Source of the DNA: Rhizobium sp. BT03 | GTDB lineage: Bacteria > Pseudomonadota > Alphaproteobacteria > Rhizobiales > Rhizobiaceae | DNA: 64,000 bases | Direction: 5' to 3' | Assembly: GCF_030053155.1 (NCBI RefSeq) | Contig: NZ_CP125640.1 | Span: 3,818,001-3,882,000, forward strand | Shown: positions 62,491-64,000 of the stretch, in pieces | Layout: each line of letters opens with the position of its first letter | Numbering within the stretch: the first letter of the stretch is position 1 | Notes under the pieces: model-generated | Database searches by the model: none | What the model saw: only the letters and a program-made list of their open reading frames with translations | What the model was told of the DNA's origin: nothing | Program-made: the position numbers and the translations under genes

Positions 62491-63984
62491 ATGAGTGGAT
62501 ATGTTCTGGCGATCGATCAGGGAACGACATCGACGCGGGCGATCGTCTTCGATGGCGATATGCATGTCGCCGGCAAGGGCCAGAAGGAATTCACCCAGAT
62601 CTATCCGCGATCCGGCTGGGTCGAGCACGATCCCGAGGAAATCTGGGATTCGGTCGTCTCCACCGTCAACATGGCGCTGCGCGATGCCGGGATCGCGGCC
62701 AAGGATATTGCAGCGCTCGGCATTACCAACCAGCGCGAGACGGTCGTCGTCTGGGAGCGCGACACCGGCCGGCCGATCCAGAATGCCATCGTCTGGCAGG
62801 ACCGGCGCACGGCAAGTTATTGCGACAATCTGAAACGGCAGGATCTGGAGCGGCTGTTCACCAAGAAGACCGGCCTGATCCTCGACCCGTATTTTTCCGG
62901 CACCAAGCTTTCCTGGATGCTGGCCAACGTCAAGGGCGCCCGGGCGCGTGCCGCCAGGGGCGATCTCTGCTTCGGCACGATCGATACCTTTCTGATCTGG
63001 CGGCTGACCGGCGGCAAGAGCTTCGTCACCGATGCTACCAACGCCTCGCGCACGCTGATGTACAACATCGCTGAAAACGCCTGGGACGAGGATCTGCTCG
63101 ATATTCTGCGCGTGCCTGCCGCCATGCTGCCTGAAGTCAAGGATTGTGCCGCCGATTTCGGCACGGTCGATGCTGAGATCTTCGGTGCCGAAATTCCGAT
63201 TCTCGGTGTTGCCGGCGACCAGCAGGCGGCGACCATCGGCCAGGCCTGTTTTCAGCCGGGCATGCTGAAATCGACCTACGGCACCGGCTGTTTCGCGCTG
63301 CTCAACACCGGCGCCGACATGGTGCGTTCGAAAAACCGGCTGCTGACCACCATCGCTTATCGGCTGAACGGTGAGACGACCTATGCGCTCGAGGGGTCGA
63401 TCTTCATCGCCGGCGCTGCGGTGCAATGGCTGCGGGACGGGCTGCGGATCATCGGCAGCGCCGCCGAGACCAATGCGCTTGCCGAAGAGGCCGATCCGAC
63501 GCAGGAGGTCTATCTGGTCCCCGCCTTCACCGGCCTCGGTGCGCCGCATTGGGATGCCAAGGCGCGTGGCGCGATCTTCGGGCTGACGCGCAACAGCGGC
63601 CCGGCAGAGCTTTCGCGCGCCGCGCTCGAAGCCGTCTGCTATCAGACCCGCGACCTGCTCGACGCCATGCAGAAGGACTGGAAGAACGGCGGCGACGACA
63701 CGGTGCTGCGCGTCGACGGCGGCATGGTCGCGTCCGACTGGACGATGCAGCGCCTCGCCGACCTGCTTGACGCCCCGGTCGACCGGCCGGTGATCCTGGA
63801 GACGACAGCGCTGGGGGCTGCCTGGCTTGCCGGCAGCCGGGCAGGGGTCTGGCCGGACAGGGAGGGTTTCTCGGCAACGTGGAAACGGGACCGGCGCTTC
63901 GAGCCCGATATGGACGAGAAGGTGCGGGCTGCTAAGCTCAAGGGCTGGAAGAGCGCGGTCCGGCGGACGCTGAGCGAGGGTTAA
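62491..63984 (+). CDS. glpK: Glycerol kinase
   Basis: 497 residues from ATG 62491 with GAGGAGGG before it. FGGY-kinase features: [18 protein letters not shown] at the N-terminus (phosphate loop), [33 protein letters not shown] and the C-terminal [17 protein letters not shown]. It phosphorylates glycerol to glycerol-3-phosphate. It diverges from bdhA over 157 bases; no glpF or glpD is visible, and the window ends just after its stop. Confidence 0.93.
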   Translation: MSGYVLAIDQGTTSTRAIVFDGDMHVAGKGQKEFTQIYPRSGWVEHDPEEIWDSVVSTVNMALRDAGIAAKDIAALGITNQRETVVVWERDTGRPIQNAIVWQDRRTASYCDNLKRQDLERLFTKKTGLILDPYFSGTKLSWMLANVKGARARAARGDLCFGTIDTFLIWRLTGGKSFVTDATNASRTLMYNIAENAWDEDLLDILRVPAAMLPEVKDCAADFGTVDAEIFGAEIPILGVAGDQQAATIGQACFQPGMLKSTYGTGCFALLNTGADMVRSKNRLLTTIAYRLNGETTYALEGSIFIAGAAVQWLRDGLRIIGSAAETNALAEEADPTQEVYLVPAFTGLGAPHWDAKARGAIFGLTRNSGPAELSRAALEAVCYQTRDLLDAMQKDWKNGGDDTVLRVDGGMVASDWTMQRLADLLDAPVDRPVILETTALGAAWLAGSRAGVWPDREGFSATWKRDRRFEPDMDEKVRAAKLKGWKSAVRRTLSEG

Positions 63985-64000
63985 GGCGCGATCAGAACCG

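Noticed and set aside
1..64000. tRNA or rRNA genes
   Set aside because: No cloverleaf with TTCRA arm or rRNA-like stretch was noticed on reading; a covariance search would be needed to exclude degenerate copies.

Overview
The window reads as a chromosomal segment of a Rhizobium-type alphaproteobacterium, most likely in the R. leguminosarum/R. etli group. The grounds are the high-GC rhizobial coding style, a gbpR-chvE-gguABC sugar locus, an inositol dehydrogenase, and several families of short palindromic intergenic repeats of the kind found in Rhizobium. I recognised no rRNA, tRNA, CRISPR array, prophage or intact insertion sequence.

Layout. 0-3.9 kb: the end of an enolase-superfamily gene, an OpuAC-type betaine/proline-binding protein, an iolG-like dehydrogenase and two small genes. 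4-13.6 kb: a LysR regulator (gbpR-like) divergent from chvE-gguA-gguB-gguC, an aldehyde dehydrogenase and an IlvD/Edd dehydratase. Together these look like uptake and non-phosphorylative oxidation of L-arabinose or related sugars. 13.8-22.5 kb: a plastic stretch with an orphan TadG-like protein, VapBC, an amino-acid permease missing its N-terminal half and abutting an RpiR regulator, and an EamA transporter broken by a one-base frameshift. 22.5-36 kb: the transglutaminase / alpha-E / circularly permuted ATP-grasp trio, an intact EamA exporter, a DEAD-box helicase, an AlkD-like protein, a large hybrid histidine kinase, and mnmD divergent from an MnmC(o)-like oxidoreductase.

36-62 kb is dominated by purine breakdown in two blocks: puuE-uraD-(HepT-like)-allA-uraH, and guaD-puuD plus xdhA-xdhB-xdhC. 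These cover guanine to xanthine to urate to allantoin to allantoate and ureidoglycolate; an allantoate hydrolase is not in the window. Between the blocks lie an envelope-stress cluster (PspA, YqiJ-like, flotillin), a partial ynb-type lipid operon (YnbA-, YnbC- and YnbD-like), lldD and a damaged HigBA-type toxin-antitoxin locus. bdhA and glpK close the window.

The most unusual observations are these. (1) A TnpB/IS605-OrfB-like N-terminal module with no RuvC nuclease half reads in frame into PspA. (2) A HigA-type antitoxin has its DNA-binding domain replaced by a DUF1508/YegP-like domain, next to a frameshifted HigB. (3) A near-perfect foldback of about 52-bp arms lies beside a DUF559 endonuclease gene inside the xdh operon. 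(4) A dispersed palindromic repeat family carries an internal tandem repeat of varying copy number. (5) There are two one-base frameshift pseudogenes and one deletion-truncated gene.
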